From: Streptomyces filipinensis
GTDB taxonomy: Bacteria; Actinomycetota; Actinomycetes; Streptomycetales; Streptomycetaceae
Length of the DNA stretch: 64,000 nt
Assembly (NCBI RefSeq): GCF_014649495.1
Contig: NZ_BMTD01000005.1
Span: 342,211-406,210 of the forward strand
Direction: 5' to 3'
Shown in pieces: positions 36,039-45,951 of the stretch. Each line of letters opens with the position of its first letter. Positions within the stretch are counted from its first letter, which is position 1. A program made the translations under genes and the position numbers. Under the pieces are notes generated by a model, which was not told the origin of the DNA, searched no databases, and was given only the letters and a program-made list of their open reading frames with translations.

Positions 36039-37126
36039 ATGGGCGACCCGGCCGCCGCCGGGGACCGGGACGCGTTCGATCCGGTTACGTGGCGGCCCGC
36101 CCCGCCCGTGCCGCATGTCAGCGCGGCGGACGCGGTCCACGCCGAGCACACCTTCTACACCACCTGCGGCAGTTCGCTGTCGGTCAAGGCGGCCATGCTG
36201 GCGGTGGCCGGCACGAGAAGCTCCTGATCGGCCGGGACGCCCACAAGTCGGTCGTCTCGGGCCTGGTCTTGTCGGGGATCACACCCGTCCGGGTGGAGCC
36301 GCGCTGGGACGCGGAGCGGGCGCTCGCTCATCCGCCGTCGGCGGACGAGTTCGAGGCGGCCTTCCGGGCGCATCCGGACGCGAAGGGCGCGCTGACCACC
36401 AGCCCCACCCCTTACGGTGCGTGCGCGGACCTGCGCGCGGTGGCCGAGGTCTGCCACGGCCGCGGGGTGCCGCTGATCGTGGACGAGGGCCTGGGGCGCG
36501 CACCTGCCCTTCCACCCCGACCTGCCGACGTGGGCGATGGACGCCGGTGCCGGCATCTGCGTGACCAGCATCCACAAGATGGGCAGCAGGCTGGAGCAGG
36601 GGTCCGTCTTCCACCTCCAGGGCGACTCGTGCCACCGCAGGTGCTGAAGATGCGCGCGGACCTGCTCGGCACGACAAGCCCCTCGGTCCTCATCTACGCC
36701 GGCCTGGACGGATGGCGCCGCCAGATGGCCCTGCACGGCCGCACACTCATGGACGGGGCGCTGCAGCTGGCCGCCGAGGTGCGGTCCGCGATCGAGGACA
36801 TGGACGGGTTGCACGTCAACGACCGCGCCGACTTCTGCGGGCCCGACCTCGGACGACTTCGACCCGCTGCCCGTCATCATCGACATCTCGCAGCTCGGCA
36901 CCACCGGCTACCAGGCGGCCGACTGGCTGCGCGCACACCGCGGCATCGACGCCCATCTCACGGACCATCGGCGGATCGGCGCTCAGATCACCCACGGCGA
37001 CGATCAGGAGACCGCGAAGGAACTGCTGACGGCACTCAAGGATCTGACGCACGTGGCCCCGGATCTGCCGGCCGGCCCGCGCGTGGATGTTCCGAAGCCC
37101 GCCGAGCTGAGGATGGAACCGGCTGA
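36039..37126 (+). pseudogene. Orn/Lys/Arg decarboxylase-type (PLP) gene with several frameshifts
   Basis: Translation in shifting frames reconstructs one protein: HTFYTTCGSSLSVKAAMLAV (start region), LLIGRDAHKSVVSGLVLSG, GALTTSPTPYGACADLRAVA, LIVDEG, then AHLPFHPDLPTWAMDAGAG, CVTSIHKMGSRLEQGS (PLP Lys in HKMGS), LLGTTSPSVLIYAGLDGWRR, and finally TGYQAADWLRAHRGIDAHLT to about 37110. Frame changes occur near 36215, 36500, 36625 and 36850. The order and spacing are otherwise normal for the fold-type I decarboxylase family, so decay is recent. Confidence 0.75.
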
Positions 37127-37323
37127 ACCAGGAACGCGAGGCCGGACAGTGCACTCGCGATCAGGCGATTCCGGGGGAATGCGGGTGTGGGCGGTCGTTC
37201 AGAACCTGCCGATGAGGGAACAGAGGGGCCTATGCGTGCTCGGGCGCGTGGAAGCACGCCAGTGAAGATCTACTCATCGCACGGCGCCACGGAACACGAA
37301 ATCCCGGGCGCTGTCATGACGGA

Positions 37324-38616
37324 TCAGGTGCCGGCCGGTGGGGTGGGGCGCAAGGCGAGCAGGGCGATGTCGTCGGTGCTGTCGGCGCCGAGCCCCCTCA
37401 GCAGTTCGTCGCAGAAGACGTCCAGGGGTTCGCGGGCGAGGGCGGCGGTGTGCTGACGCAGCCGAGTCAGCCCGTGGTCGAGGGATTCGCCGCGGCGCTC
37501 GATCAGTCCGTCGGTGTACAGCAGCACGGTGGAGTTGCCGGGCAACTCGTCGACGGCGGTCGGGCGGCGGTGCTCGGGATCCATGCCGATCAGCAGTCCC
37601 GCGCCCGTCTCCAGGTAGCGGGTGTCGCCCGCGGTGGTGGTCAGCAACGGCGGCAGGTGCCCCGCGGAGGAATGGTGCAGGACCCATGGGCCTTGTTCCG
37701 CGCGGTGTTTGACCAGGCAGTAGATGCACGTCGCGGTCGCCCCCTGGATCAGCGTGTGACTGGCGATATCCAGCCGGCGCAGGACCTCGCCCGGGGGCTC
37801 TTGGCGGTCCACGGCGATACCGCGCAGCATGTTGCGCAGCGCGCTCATGGCGACCGCCGCCTGCAGGTCGTGTCCGGTCACGTCGCCGATGGCCAGGACC
37901 GTGTCGCCCTGGGGGAGGACGAAGGCGTCGTACCAGTCACCGCCGACCTGGGCGATGGCCTGCGCGGGGGTGTAGCGGGCGGTGATCTGAAGGTCGCGGA
38001 CTTGCGGCAGCTCGGGTAGCAGGGCGCGTTGGAAGCGTTCGGCGATGTGCCGGGTCTGCTCGTACAGCCGCGTGTTGTCCACCTGCAGCGCCAGGCCGCG
38101 GACCAGGTCCTCCATCGGCGGGAGATCGTCTTCGGTGAAAGGATGGTCGGCATCGGTGCGGGCCACGGTCAGGGCGCCGAGGACCTCGCGGCGGGACCGC
38201 AGTGGGGCGATGACAGCGCTGCGGGCACCCAACTGCTCGAACAACTCCAGCTGCCGGGCGTGCAGCGCGTTTTCCGCCTGGCTGGGCGGGAGCATGTCGG
38301 CGAGCAGTAGCGGCCCTGCCCCGCGCAGTACCCGCGGCAGCGGCCCGCCGTCCTCCTCCGGTACCGGCGGCAGCGGCCCCTCGTAGCCTCTCGGAGCCAG
38401 CGCCTCGGGGGTGCGGTGGACCACGACGGCCCGCTCCAGCCGGCCGCCCTCGTCCAGCAGGTCAACCGTGCACCAATCCCCTAGCCGCCCGGTCAGCACC
38501 CGGCACGCCCGCCGCAGCCCCTCCAGCAGGTCCAGCGTGCTGGCCAGCGCCGCCTGGGCATCCGCCAGCAACGTCAGCCGGTCCAGCAGCGCCTTGTCGC
38601 CTCGATCATCGCCCAT
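37324..38616 (-). CDS. GAF-SpoIIE (PP2C-type) serine phosphatase
   Basis: The 430-residue protein starts at ATG 38616 (GGTGGAGG upstream). Residues about 20-185 form a GAF-type sensor domain; about 205-425 form the SpoIIE phosphatase, with RFQRALLPELPQV, GGDWYDAFVLPQGDTVLAIG, DVTGHDLQAAVAMSALR, SSAGHLPPLL, LLYTDGLIERRGE and DDIALLALR. The metal-binding Asp residues are present. Such proteins dephosphorylate anti-anti-sigma factors and control stress or developmental sigma factors in Streptomyces. No partner gene is adjacent. Confidence 0.92.
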   Translation of the reverse strand: MGDDRGDKALLDRLTLLADAQAALASTLDLLEGLRRACRVLTGRLGDWCTVDLLDEGGRLERAVVVHRTPEALAPRGYEGPLPPVPEEDGGPLPRVLRGAGPLLLADMLPPSQAENALHARQLELFEQLGARSAVIAPLRSRREVLGALTVARTDADHPFTEDDLPPMEDLVRGLALQVDNTRLYEQTRHIAERFQRALLPELPQVRDLQITARYTPAQAIAQVGGDWYDAFVLPQGDTVLAIGDVTGHDLQAAVAMSALRNMLRGIAVDRQEPPGEVLRRLDIASHTLIQGATATCIYCLVKHRAEQGPWVLHHSSAGHLPPLLTTTAGDTRYLETGAGLLIGMDPEHRRPTAVDELPGNSTVLLYTDGLIERRGESLDHGLTRLRQHTAALAREPLDVFCDELLRGLGADSTDDIALLALRPTPPAGT

Positions 38617-38795
38617 GCCCTCCACCTTCCTCCCCGTTGGCCCGCGACGACAGCACCACCCGCCTTCCTGCGCGCCGGACCAGCACGGTGGGGCCGACCA
38701 CAGGCCCGACCATGCCGTGCGCGACCCTCGACCACGGCGCCGGACCGGGCGTGTCCGAAGTGACACGTAATTCGAACAAGCGATCTAATGCGGCT

Positions 38796-39032
38796 ATGGA
38801 CGTGACCGACTTCCCCGACGACCTGGTGCAGACGCAAGCCGCCTGGAACGCCACCTACCAGGCACTCGCCGCACCCCGCCCGCGCGACACCACCGCCCTG
38901 CGCCGCCGCCTGCTGCTCCTGTCCGTCCGGCTGTGGTGGCACCCCTACTGGGAGACCGTCCCCTCGGCGCCGGCGGCACGGTCCGAGCTGCGCCACCTCG
39001 CCCGCGCCCACGGAGCCGTCCGGGCCGCGTGA
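38796..39032 (+). CDS. Small conserved hypothetical protein
   Basis: The 78-residue protein starts at ATG 38796 (MDVTDFPDDLVQTQAAWNAT) and is helical and charged, with TTALRRRLLLLSVRLWWHPY in the middle. I know similar small Streptomyces proteins of unknown function. Upstream, GTGTC-N6-GACAC (38751-38766) and a TCTAAT hexamer 7 bases before the start could be an operator and a -10 box of a near-leaderless transcript. The frame is open further upstream, but this start fits family length best. Confidence 0.65.
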   Translation: MDVTDFPDDLVQTQAAWNATYQALAAPRPRDTTALRRRLLLLSVRLWWHPYWETVPSAPAARSELRHLARAHGAVRAA

Positions 39033-39062
39033 ACGGTCGCCCCGGTCGACCAGGAGCACGAG

Positions 39063-39130
39063 GTTGCGGCAAGGGTTGCGCCTATCTGTTGCGCTGGGGG
39101 TTGCGCCCAGGGTTGCGCTAGGTGTTGCGC
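39063..39130. repeat. Six GTTGCG(C) repeats at 12-base spacing
   Basis: GTTGCG at 39063 and GTTGCGC at 39075, 39088, 39100, 39112 and 39124: spacings 12, 13, 12, 12, 12. Intervening bases differ, so only the heptamer is conserved. The array starts 31 bases after the small hypothetical gene and ends before a Tn3 transposase relic. It looks like a protein-binding array (iteron-like). Confidence 0.75.
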
Positions 39131-39299
39131 GGCCCGCAGGACGGTCCCCGTGTCCGCGCAGGTCACCACGCTGTTTTGCCGTGGTCGGCCTGCTGACATC
39201 CCCGTTGCGGCTGCTTTGCCCATCTCCCTTGGCTGGTGTGAAGGAGGAAGGGACGGGCGGGATGGGCGGTGCGGCTGCGGCCGGGGATCGGGGCGCTTA

Positions 39300-39940
39300 G
39301 CCGCTTTCGGCCCACCGCCTTGAGGATGCGCCGACCTGCCGGGGCGGCGTCCAGCGCATCCGACTCGCCCAGCAGCGACAGGAACGGGCGCACGGTGTTG
39401 TAGCGCAGCGCGAGCTTCTCCCGCATCGCCGCCTCGGCCGACCCGTCGTCCTCCGGCACCAAGGCCTCCACGGTTGCGACCGCCCCGGCCACCGCAGTAC
39501 GCGGGACGGCCTCCTCCACCGCCGCCCACAGCGTGGCGACGTCCAGGTCCGTGCCCGCTGCGGCGACCGGGTCCAGCTCCTCCGTGAGGATCTTCGACGC
39601 CTTCGCCAAGACGCGGGCCGCCTTCTCCCACTGCGGCAGCATGGCCAACCGGTCACGGTCCGACGCCCGGCGGGCGGGGCTGATCAGCCGGTCGCCATCA
39701 GCAGCGCGAACAGGTCGAGGGCGTCGTCGACCGCCTGCGCCGCCATCTGGCGCACCACCGTTGTCAGCAGCGCGGTCCGGCGCGGCTCCGGTGCCAGCTC
39801 GATCGTCTGCGCCTTGCTCAGTTGCCCGTACCGGGCCAGCGTGGACAGCCGGTCTATCGGCACCCGGGAGAGGTTCACGCGCCCCAGGCCGAAGGCGGAG
39901 ATCTCCTCCACCCGTTCCATGGCCCGCATCATCGCGGTAC
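39300..39940 (-). pseudogene. Tn3-family transposase (TnpA) fragment with frameshift
   Basis: The minus strand reads AMERVEEISAFGLGRVNLSR, then LARYGQLSKAQTIELAPEPR and QAVDDALDLFALLMAT. At about 39690 one C is missing (ACCGGCTGATC for ACCCGGCTGATC), which makes a stop. The next frame continues LAMLPQWEKAARVLAKASKI to GRRILKAVG at about 39300. This is an internal part of a Tn3-type TnpA (normally near 1000 residues); the catalytic DDE core is absent. Confidence 0.75.
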
Positions 39941-39984
39941 CACCACGGACCGTACGGCTGCGGTCGGTGAAGCCCCGCGCTCCT

Positions 39985-40800
39985 TCAGGTGGTGGAGAGC
40001 CCCACGGCCGTCCTGATGTTGGGCGGCAGCACCGTCTCGGCATTGATACGCGCCGACCTGACTTGCTCCGGCGTCAATCCCGGGACATCGGTAAGGTTCG
40101 CCCAGCTCAGGTCGGCGCGGGTGAGGTCCGCCCCGAACAGGCGGGCGCCAGCAAGGTAAAGGGTTGCGAAGGAGAGCATTTCGCTTTGGTCGACGTGCGC
40201 GCGCGATTTTGGACGCGTTAGAGAGGTCAAGGCCACCTGGACATCTGCTTCCGGAATCGTGGGTAGCGAGGTGTCCGTCGGGGTCGGCTCGCCGTCCGGG
40301 GCATAGCCTGGGCGGGGCGGAGCGCGGTCGCGCACGAAGTGGCCCAGCACCTGGGCGGCGTGGGTGGCCTGCTCGGGGGCATCCTGGACGACCTGCTCCA
40401 GCGCCAACACTCCGCCGATCCGCACATATCTCTGGTCGGACCCGAGGCGTTCCAGGGCTTTGGTGAACCGGTCGGTGACCTGCCCGCGCCGGGTCAGCCG
40501 GTAGTTGCGGATCGTCTATACCAGGGCCACTCCGGCCCCGGTCGCGGCCGCACACGCGACGAGGGCGGTGCGCAGGCCAGTGACCAGCGCGGCCGAACCT
40601 CCGGCTTCACCCACCGTGGCCGTATCGAATGTACCCCTTGTCGAGCAGGTACGGCCCTCGCCACACCAGCCAGGGCAGACCGATCACCAGGGCCAGGGCG
40701 CCCTTCAGGACGAGGACCCAGGAACCAAGCAGGTGCGGCGAGCCCGCCGCCGACAGAGCGCACTCGTCCGCCGCAGATGGAGCGCAGTCTTCACACCTTC
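39985..40800 (-). pseudogene. Membrane-anchored pentapeptide-repeat protein, frameshift and stop
   Basis: Reconstructed order: a first helix (LVLKGALALVIGLPWLVW), a second helix (LVTGLRTALVACAAATGAGV), then TIRNYRLTRRGQVTDRFTKA, RYVRIGGVLALEQVVQDAPE and a short pentapeptide block ARLFGADLTRADLSWANL near the end. The frame shifts at about 40614, and TAG (40518-40516) replaces the usual Tyr just before TIRNYR. The family is common in Streptomyces. The gene lies between Tn3 TnpA and resolvase pieces and may have been their passenger. Confidence 0.65.
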
Positions 40801-40848
40801 TGCCTAGGGGAAGCGGCCGCGAGATTGTGGCGCCACTCCGGGCCGCCG

Positions 40849-41415
40849 GTGGCGGTACACCCCGGAGGAGGCGCCCAAAGCCGAACACCACGAGACTCGA
40901 ACGCGCCCGCGCCTCCGCCGTCCGGAGCCCGGTTCGGGTACGCGCGCGTGTCCACCGAGGGGCAGTTGCTCGATCGGCGGATCGCGGTGCTGGAAACGGC
41001 GCACTGCGTGCGGGTCTTCGCCGACAAGAAGTCAGGGAAGAACGCGGAGCGCGAGGAGTTGTGGAAGTGCCTGGACTACCTCCGGCCCGGGGACACCCTG
41101 GTGGTGCCCTCCCTCGACCGGTTGGGCCGCTCGATCCAAGGCCTGATCGCGTTCGTCTCCGGCCTGCGGAAGCGCGGGATCGGCTTCCAGTCGCTGCACG
41201 AAGCGCTGGACACCACGACCCCAGGCGGCCGCCTGGTGTTTCACGTGTTCGCCGCGCTGGCGGAGTTCATCCGAGAGCGCATCGTGCAGGACACCCACGA
41301 GGGCCTAGCGGCAGCACGGGCACGGGGCGAGCGCCTCGGCCGCCCGCCCGCCATGACGGAGGACCCTGTGCGCCCCGCTCGCGCCCTGCTTGCGCAGCCG
41401 AAGAACACGATCACC
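40849..41415 (+). CDS. Tn3-type resolvase / serine recombinase, C-terminal end replaced
   Basis: The catalytic domain is complete: RFGYARVSTEGQLLDRRIAV (nucleophile Ser), VVPSLDRLGRSIQGLIAFVS, RGIGFQSLHEALDTTTPGGR and FAALAEFIRERIVQDTHEGL with the long E helix. After AMTEDPVRPARALLAQPKNT the usual helix-turn-helix is lost, and the frame runs on into the antisense of the CHAT gene. The start is uncertain; GTG 40849 is the nearest in-frame candidate. Without a DNA-binding domain it is probably inactive. Confidence 0.7.
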
Positions 41416-41467
41416 TCGTCGAGCACTCGCTGGAGCGGTGGCTGTGGCGGGTGGGGCCGGGGGTGGG

Positions 41468-44400
41468 TCAGGCGCCCGCGTGCAGGTACCCGGCCCAGAG
41501 CGACGGGGTGCCGGGGAACTCGTCGCGCAGCGCCAGGACCGACGTCCGGAGCGCGGCCGCGGAGCGGGCGCAGTGCAGGCCCTCGGCGTCCGACAAGGAC
41601 GCGTAGAAGCCCTTCGCCACCGTCGCCGAGATCACGTCGTCCACTTCCCACAGCGTGCCCACCACATGCCGGAAACCGGCCAGTTGGAACGCGCTGGTCA
41701 GGTGGATGGCCTCGTCCAGGAGATCCGACGCGGCGGTGTACGTCGTCCGGCAGGCCGACAGATAGGCCAGCTCGGCCCGCTCCAGCGCCACAGAGGCGAC
41801 TCCGGCGACGGTCAGCGCGCTCGTCTCGTGGTCCCACAGCAGCAGTCGGCTGCGCGAGGGATCGACGGCATCGGTGACCGCATGACACGCCAGGTGGATC
41901 ACCCGGGCGTCGATGAGCCCGGCCAGGACCGCCGCCCGCGTGGCCGTACCGGTGACGACCGTCGGGTCCGGCAGCACCGCCGCCACCGCGTCCGCCTCCT
42001 CTGAGGCCCCGAACAGTGGAGGGGCACCCGGGGTGGCCGGCATGGCGACGATCAGCGAGCACCCGGGTCCGCCACCGGCCGGCCGCGGGCGTCGGGCGTG
42101 CCGCAGGGCACGGATCGTGGGCGTGTAGGAGGACACGACCCGGTCCAGGACCGTACGGTCACCGCCCCCGGCGGATTCGGCGTGGTGCCCGGCGGCGTGC
42201 AGCGGCAGCGAGCCCAGCAGGCCGCCGGGGGACCACCACACACGGGGCGGCTCGCCGCCGCGCCCGGAACCCGGGCCGATGCCCAACGCCAGCAGGACCG
42301 GCTCCGCGGCCACGTCCCAGAGCCACCCCAGGATGCCGCTCAGGGTCCGCTGCGCCTCCCGTTGGGCAGGCCAGTCGGTCTCCGGGTCCGCGACGACGGC
42401 GAGCGTGTGGTGGAAGAGGTCGGCCTGTGAGGTCAGCTCCGTGTGCGTGAGGCGGGGCAGCGGCAGGTGCCGCACACCGCCGCTGGTGACCAGGAGGGCG
42501 TCGCAGCGTGCCTCGGCGCAGTTGAACACCACGATCGGTCCCGCTTCCGCCGTGGCGAGGAGCGCTTCGGGCTCCGGCGGCCGGGCGAACGAGGCGAAGC
42601 CCTCCAGGCCGCGGATCTCCTCGATCGTGGCCGTGAGTTCGGTGGCGGCCCGGGGGCGGTCCAGGGTCCCGTCGTCCTCGCTGTCGAGGAGGTTGCGCAG
42701 GTGTACGAAGCGGTCGGCGAGCCCGGGATGGCTTTGCCGCAGGTCCGAGATGTCACCGCGGGTGTCCAGCATCTGGCTGAGGAGGACCGTGCGCCCCTGT
42801 TCCAGGCTCTGGAGGGCGCTGCGCGCGGCGTACGGCAGGAGGGGCAGGTACGGCACGTCCGGGTGCCGCTGCTCACCCGCGTCGAGGGCCGCGGCCGCGG
42901 TGAAGGTGACCAGGGCTGAGTGGTCCTTCACCGCGTGTTGCTGATCGGCCCGCGCGATCCGGCGCGGGGCGGCGAGGGGGATCAGTTCGACTGCGTACTC
43001 CAGGAGCTCGAGAGCGGCCAGCACGTCCACGGGATAGAGCGTGACCGCGGCCGCCTGTGCCGAGCGGATGCGATGGGATGCCGCGAGGGTCTCGCTGCCG
43101 GCCGCCTTTTCGAGATCGGTGACGGCCTCCACGATGCTGAAGGGGATCACCGTCCTGTCAGTGAGCTCGCTGAACGCCCGGAACATCGCGTCCGGTTCGG
43201 TCGCCTCGGCCTGTTCCTTGTGGGCGATCCCCAGGTTGTGGTGGAACATCCCGAGGGCGGCGTGGTCGGGCGGTGCGAGGTCGACGACGCGTCGGCACAG
43301 GGCGACGAGGTCGTCCACATCGACCCGTTCGGGATTTCGCCGCCGCTCCTCCAGGAGCGCGCCCACCAAAGAGGTGAGCGTCGGCAGCGCGACCGGATCG
43401 TTCGCCGGTACCGCGTCGGCGGCGCGCCGTGCGTGCACGAGGGCCTCGTCCAGATCGGCCGGTCCGCCGCTGTGGTCATAACGGCGCAGGAGCGCGCTGC
43501 TGAGCCCCGACAGCACGATCGGCGTCTCGGATTCGTCCGGTTCGCACGACTCCACCGCGCGCCGCAGCAGGTCCACGGCCTCGTCCAGTTGTGTGGAGTC
43601 ACGGGTGCGGTCGAAGAGCTGATGGAGTGCGAAACCGAGCCCGTGCAGCTCCCGGGTCCTGATGGCAGCGGCAGTGGCGTGCAGCCGCCGCAGCGTCCGC
43701 ACGGCGTCGTTCAGGTCGTCGAGGCTGCCGGTGCGGGCGCCCCGTTCGGCCAGGGCCGTGCCGAGGTGGTACAGGGCGTCCACCCCGACGGGGCCGTGGA
43801 GCTGGTCCTCACCCACGGCGCGCACGGCCTCGCGGTCGCGGTCGACCGCCTCGTCCAACGCGGCGAGGTCCCCGGTGTGCTGGTAGAGGTAGACCAGCGA
43901 CATGCCGAGCTGCACCAGCACATCGGGGCGTGCGGGATGGACGTCCGGGGCCGCCCCGAGCGCCATGCGGCAGGCGGCGACCGCCTCCCGGAGTGCGTCG
44001 AGCCCCTGGCCTGCGCGGTACCGGGCGCGGTGCACCTGGGCGGCCAGCCAGCCGAACAACAGCACGCCGTCGGCCGAGGACACCTCGCGGACGGCGGCCG
44101 AACCCAGAAGCTCAGCGGCCTCGTCGAGGTCCTCGGGCCGGCGCGAGAGGACGTACCGGAACCACAGGGCCCGGGGGAGCGCCCGGGTCAGGACGGCCCG
44201 GAGGTGGGGCGGCGCCTGGTGGCCGTCCCGGTCGGCCAGTCCGGCACGGATCACCGTGACGGCCCGCTCCACCGTGACGGCCCGTTCCACGTCATCGGCG
44301 GCAGGCTGCCGCTCGATGCGCTCCAGGCGGGCGATGGCCAGTTTACGGAGAAGGTCCCAGCGGAGGGTGATGTCGTCGTCGGGCATGAGGGCCAGCGCCT

Positions 44401-45484
44401 GCTCGTAGGCGTCGACCACGACGTCCAGATCGTCCGGCCGTTGATCGCGCTGGTACCGCAGCCAGTAGGCGTGGGCCTGCCTCATCGTCACGTACGCACG
44501 TTCGTGCACCGTGTATGTGTCTGGCCCCTCGCGCTGAAGCGCCGTCCACTGCCGGATCGCCTCGTCCAGGTCCGCCCTGTCGGCGCCCGTCGTGAAGCGC
44601 TCCTCCAGGCCTTCCGCCACCGCCTCCCGCGCGTAGGAGCGCAACTCGGGGAAGTCCAGGACCGCGCGGCCCGCCGCCAGCACGTCGTCCCACCGGTGTT
44701 CCGCCCGCGCACGAAGGACCCGGTCCCGCAGCAACGAGGTGAGCATCCCCATGAGACCGTCCCGGCCAGCGGTGGTGAGGGGCTCCCGCAGTGCGAGGAC
44801 GCACGCCTCGAACGCGCTACGCAGATCGTTAGCGGATCCGGTGAGCCCGTGGCGACGGGCCAGGGCGATGGCGAGGTTGCCCCGGATGCCCGGCCCGCTC
44901 GGGTGGCCGGCCGGCGTGACCCGCGCGGCCCGGCTCAGGAGGCCGATGGCCTGTAACAAAGCAGTGACGTCGCCCAGGACGTCGTACCGCGCGTACAGCA
45001 CCGTTCCCAAGCCGCCCAGATGGACGCCGTACTGGTCGTTGTCCCGGTCGGCGTGCTCCAGCAGGAACCAGCACCATGCGGCGAGCTCGGACAGGTTCTC
45101 TCCGACGTCGCCCTCGCCGGTGAGGGCCTGGGCGAGCTGGGTGTCCACGTGCGTGCTGTACGCGTCCGCGATCTCCGTCCTGAGACCGTCGGGGATGAGG
45201 AACATCCGCTCGGGGAAGAAGTGCGGAGCCAGCATACGCACCGCGTCGTCGAGATCGGACTGCGCGCCGTGCCGTTCGTACCGGTGCCAATACAGATGGC
45301 CGAGGACAGCCGTGACTTGCTCGTTCGTGGGATCGTCGGCGACCAGCCGTGCCAGGTCGGCCATCAAGGCGGGGTCCGGGTCGGGGGAGGGCCCCGCCCC
45401 CAGCGTCTGCAGGGCCCGCACGGCCCGCGCCAGCAGCTCGTCACGTGATTCCCGGCCCGGCTCGCCCACCACAGTCGCCCCCAA
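41468..45484 (-). CDS. TPR-CHAT (caspase-like) protease protein
   Basis: A 1338-residue protein with two parts. Residues about 60-900 are helical TPR-like repeats, recognisable by recurring DLDEA units (for example DLDEAIRQWTAL, DLDEAAELLG, QLDEAVDLLRRAV). Residues about 1040-1338 are a CHAT domain: WWSPGGLLGSLPLHAAG, catalytic His1201 in IHLACHA, catalytic Cys1245 in LAYLSACRTT, then FRHVVGTLWEVDD and SLWAGYLHAG. CHAT proteins are cysteine proteases, several of them in defence or cell-death systems. Start TTG 45484 (or GTG 45472). Divergent from two small genes 67 bases away. Confidence 0.92.
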   Translation of the reverse strand: MGATVVGEPGRESRDELLARAVRALQTLGAGPSPDPDPALMADLARLVADDPTNEQVTAVLGHLYWHRYERHGAQSDLDDAVRMLAPHFFPERMFLIPDGLRTEIADAYSTHVDTQLAQALTGEGDVGENLSELAAWCWFLLEHADRDNDQYGVHLGGLGTVLYARYDVLGDVTALLQAIGLLSRAARVTPAGHPSGPGIRGNLAIALARRHGLTGSANDLRSAFEACVLALREPLTTAGRDGLMGMLTSLLRDRVLRARAEHRWDDVLAAGRAVLDFPELRSYAREAVAEGLEERFTTGADRADLDEAIRQWTALQREGPDTYTVHERAYVTMRQAHAYWLRYQRDQRPDDLDVVVDAYEQALALMPDDDITLRWDLLRKLAIARLERIERQPAADDVERAVTVERAVTVIRAGLADRDGHQAPPHLRAVLTRALPRALWFRYVLSRRPEDLDEAAELLGSAAVREVSSADGVLLFGWLAAQVHRARYRAGQGLDALREAVAACRMALGAAPDVHPARPDVLVQLGMSLVYLYQHTGDLAALDEAVDRDREAVRAVGEDQLHGPVGVDALYHLGTALAERGARTGSLDDLNDAVRTLRRLHATAAAIRTRELHGLGFALHQLFDRTRDSTQLDEAVDLLRRAVESCEPDESETPIVLSGLSSALLRRYDHSGGPADLDEALVHARRAADAVPANDPVALPTLTSLVGALLEERRRNPERVDVDDLVALCRRVVDLAPPDHAALGMFHHNLGIAHKEQAEATEPDAMFRAFSELTDRTVIPFSIVEAVTDLEKAAGSETLAASHRIRSAQAAAVTLYPVDVLAALELLEYAVELIPLAAPRRIARADQQHAVKDHSALVTFTAAAALDAGEQRHPDVPYLPLLPYAARSALQSLEQGRTVLLSQMLDTRGDISDLRQSHPGLADRFVHLRNLLDSEDDGTLDRPRAATELTATIEEIRGLEGFASFARPPEPEALLATAEAGPIVVFNCAEARCDALLVTSGGVRHLPLPRLTHTELTSQADLFHHTLAVVADPETDWPAQREAQRTLSGILGWLWDVAAEPVLLALGIGPGSGRGGEPPRVWWSPGGLLGSLPLHAAGHHAESAGGGDRTVLDRVVSSYTPTIRALRHARRPRPAGGGPGCSLIVAMPATPGAPPLFGASEEADAVAAVLPDPTVVTGTATRAAVLAGLIDARVIHLACHAVTDAVDPSRSRLLLWDHETSALTVAGVASVALERAELAYLSACRTTYTAASDLLDEAIHLTSAFQLAGFRHVVGTLWEVDDVISATVAKGFYASLSDAEGLHCARSAAALRTSVLALRDEFPGTPSLWAGYLHAGA

Positions 45485-45551
45485 CTAACTTCTACCGCCG
45501 CCCCATTCATGCATGATGCCCTGAAAGCACCAGTGCGCGGAGGGAGTCGGG

Positions 45552-45950
45552 ATGACGGAGGAAGAATCGACCGCAAGGGTCAGGCGAGGCCTGTCGTACG
45601 TCTGCGAACACCTCGACGCGCTGCGCGAACACCTGGCCGAACTGGGCCGGACCGAGGAACTCGACCGGTTGAAGCGAGCCGTCGTCGAGGGGAACGAGGA
45701 CCCCGCGACGCCGCTCGACGCCATCGACCGGATCGTTCGCGCGGACGGCGACGCGCGCGGCGCCTACGGGGCGAGCGCCCGCACGGTCCCCGAGCCCGGG
45801 CCCGTCGGCGTGGGGGCCGCCGCCGAAGCCGATGTCGCCTTCCTCTGCCCCCTGGGCGCCTGCGCACGCGTGGAGTGGGCGGAGCCCACGATGCGGGAGG
45901 CCCCGCGCTGCCGGATGGGCGGGGTTCCGCTGCGCTGGGTCAAGGGCTGA
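45552..45950 (+). CDS. Small Cys-containing protein, partner of the CHAT protease gene
   Basis: The 132-residue protein starts at ATG 45552 (GGAGGGAG upstream). Residues 1-65 are helical and acidic (YVCEHLDALREHLAELGRTE). A flexible Ala/Gly/Pro linker follows, then FLCPLGACARVEW and RCRMGGVPLRWV: Cys99, Cys104 and Cys120 form most of a zinc-ribbon-like motif ending in G-x-P-L. I recall this short C-terminal motif from Streptomyces proteins encoded beside CHAT genes. It is immediately followed (TGAGATG) by the membrane protein gene. Function unknown; substrate or adaptor of the protease is a guess. Confidence 0.7.
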   Translation: MTEEESTARVRRGLSYVCEHLDALREHLAELGRTEELDRLKRAVVEGNEDPATPLDAIDRIVRADGDARGAYGASARTVPEPGPVGVGAAAEADVAFLCPLGACARVEWAEPTMREAPRCRMGGVPLRWVKG

Positions 45951-45951
45951 G

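Noticed and set aside
38768..38792. LexA-type SOS box before the gene at 38796
   Set aside because: CGAAC-N4-GATCT matches only one half-site of the actinobacterial consensus; too weak to list.
40339..41877. 512-codon reading of the resolvase frame
   Set aside because: Only about residues 171-358 are a recombinase; the front lies opposite the pentapeptide gene and the end opposite the CHAT gene.
42920..44956. 678-codon open frame on the plus strand
   Set aside because: Antisense shadow of the TPR-CHAT gene; no motif and no ribosome site.
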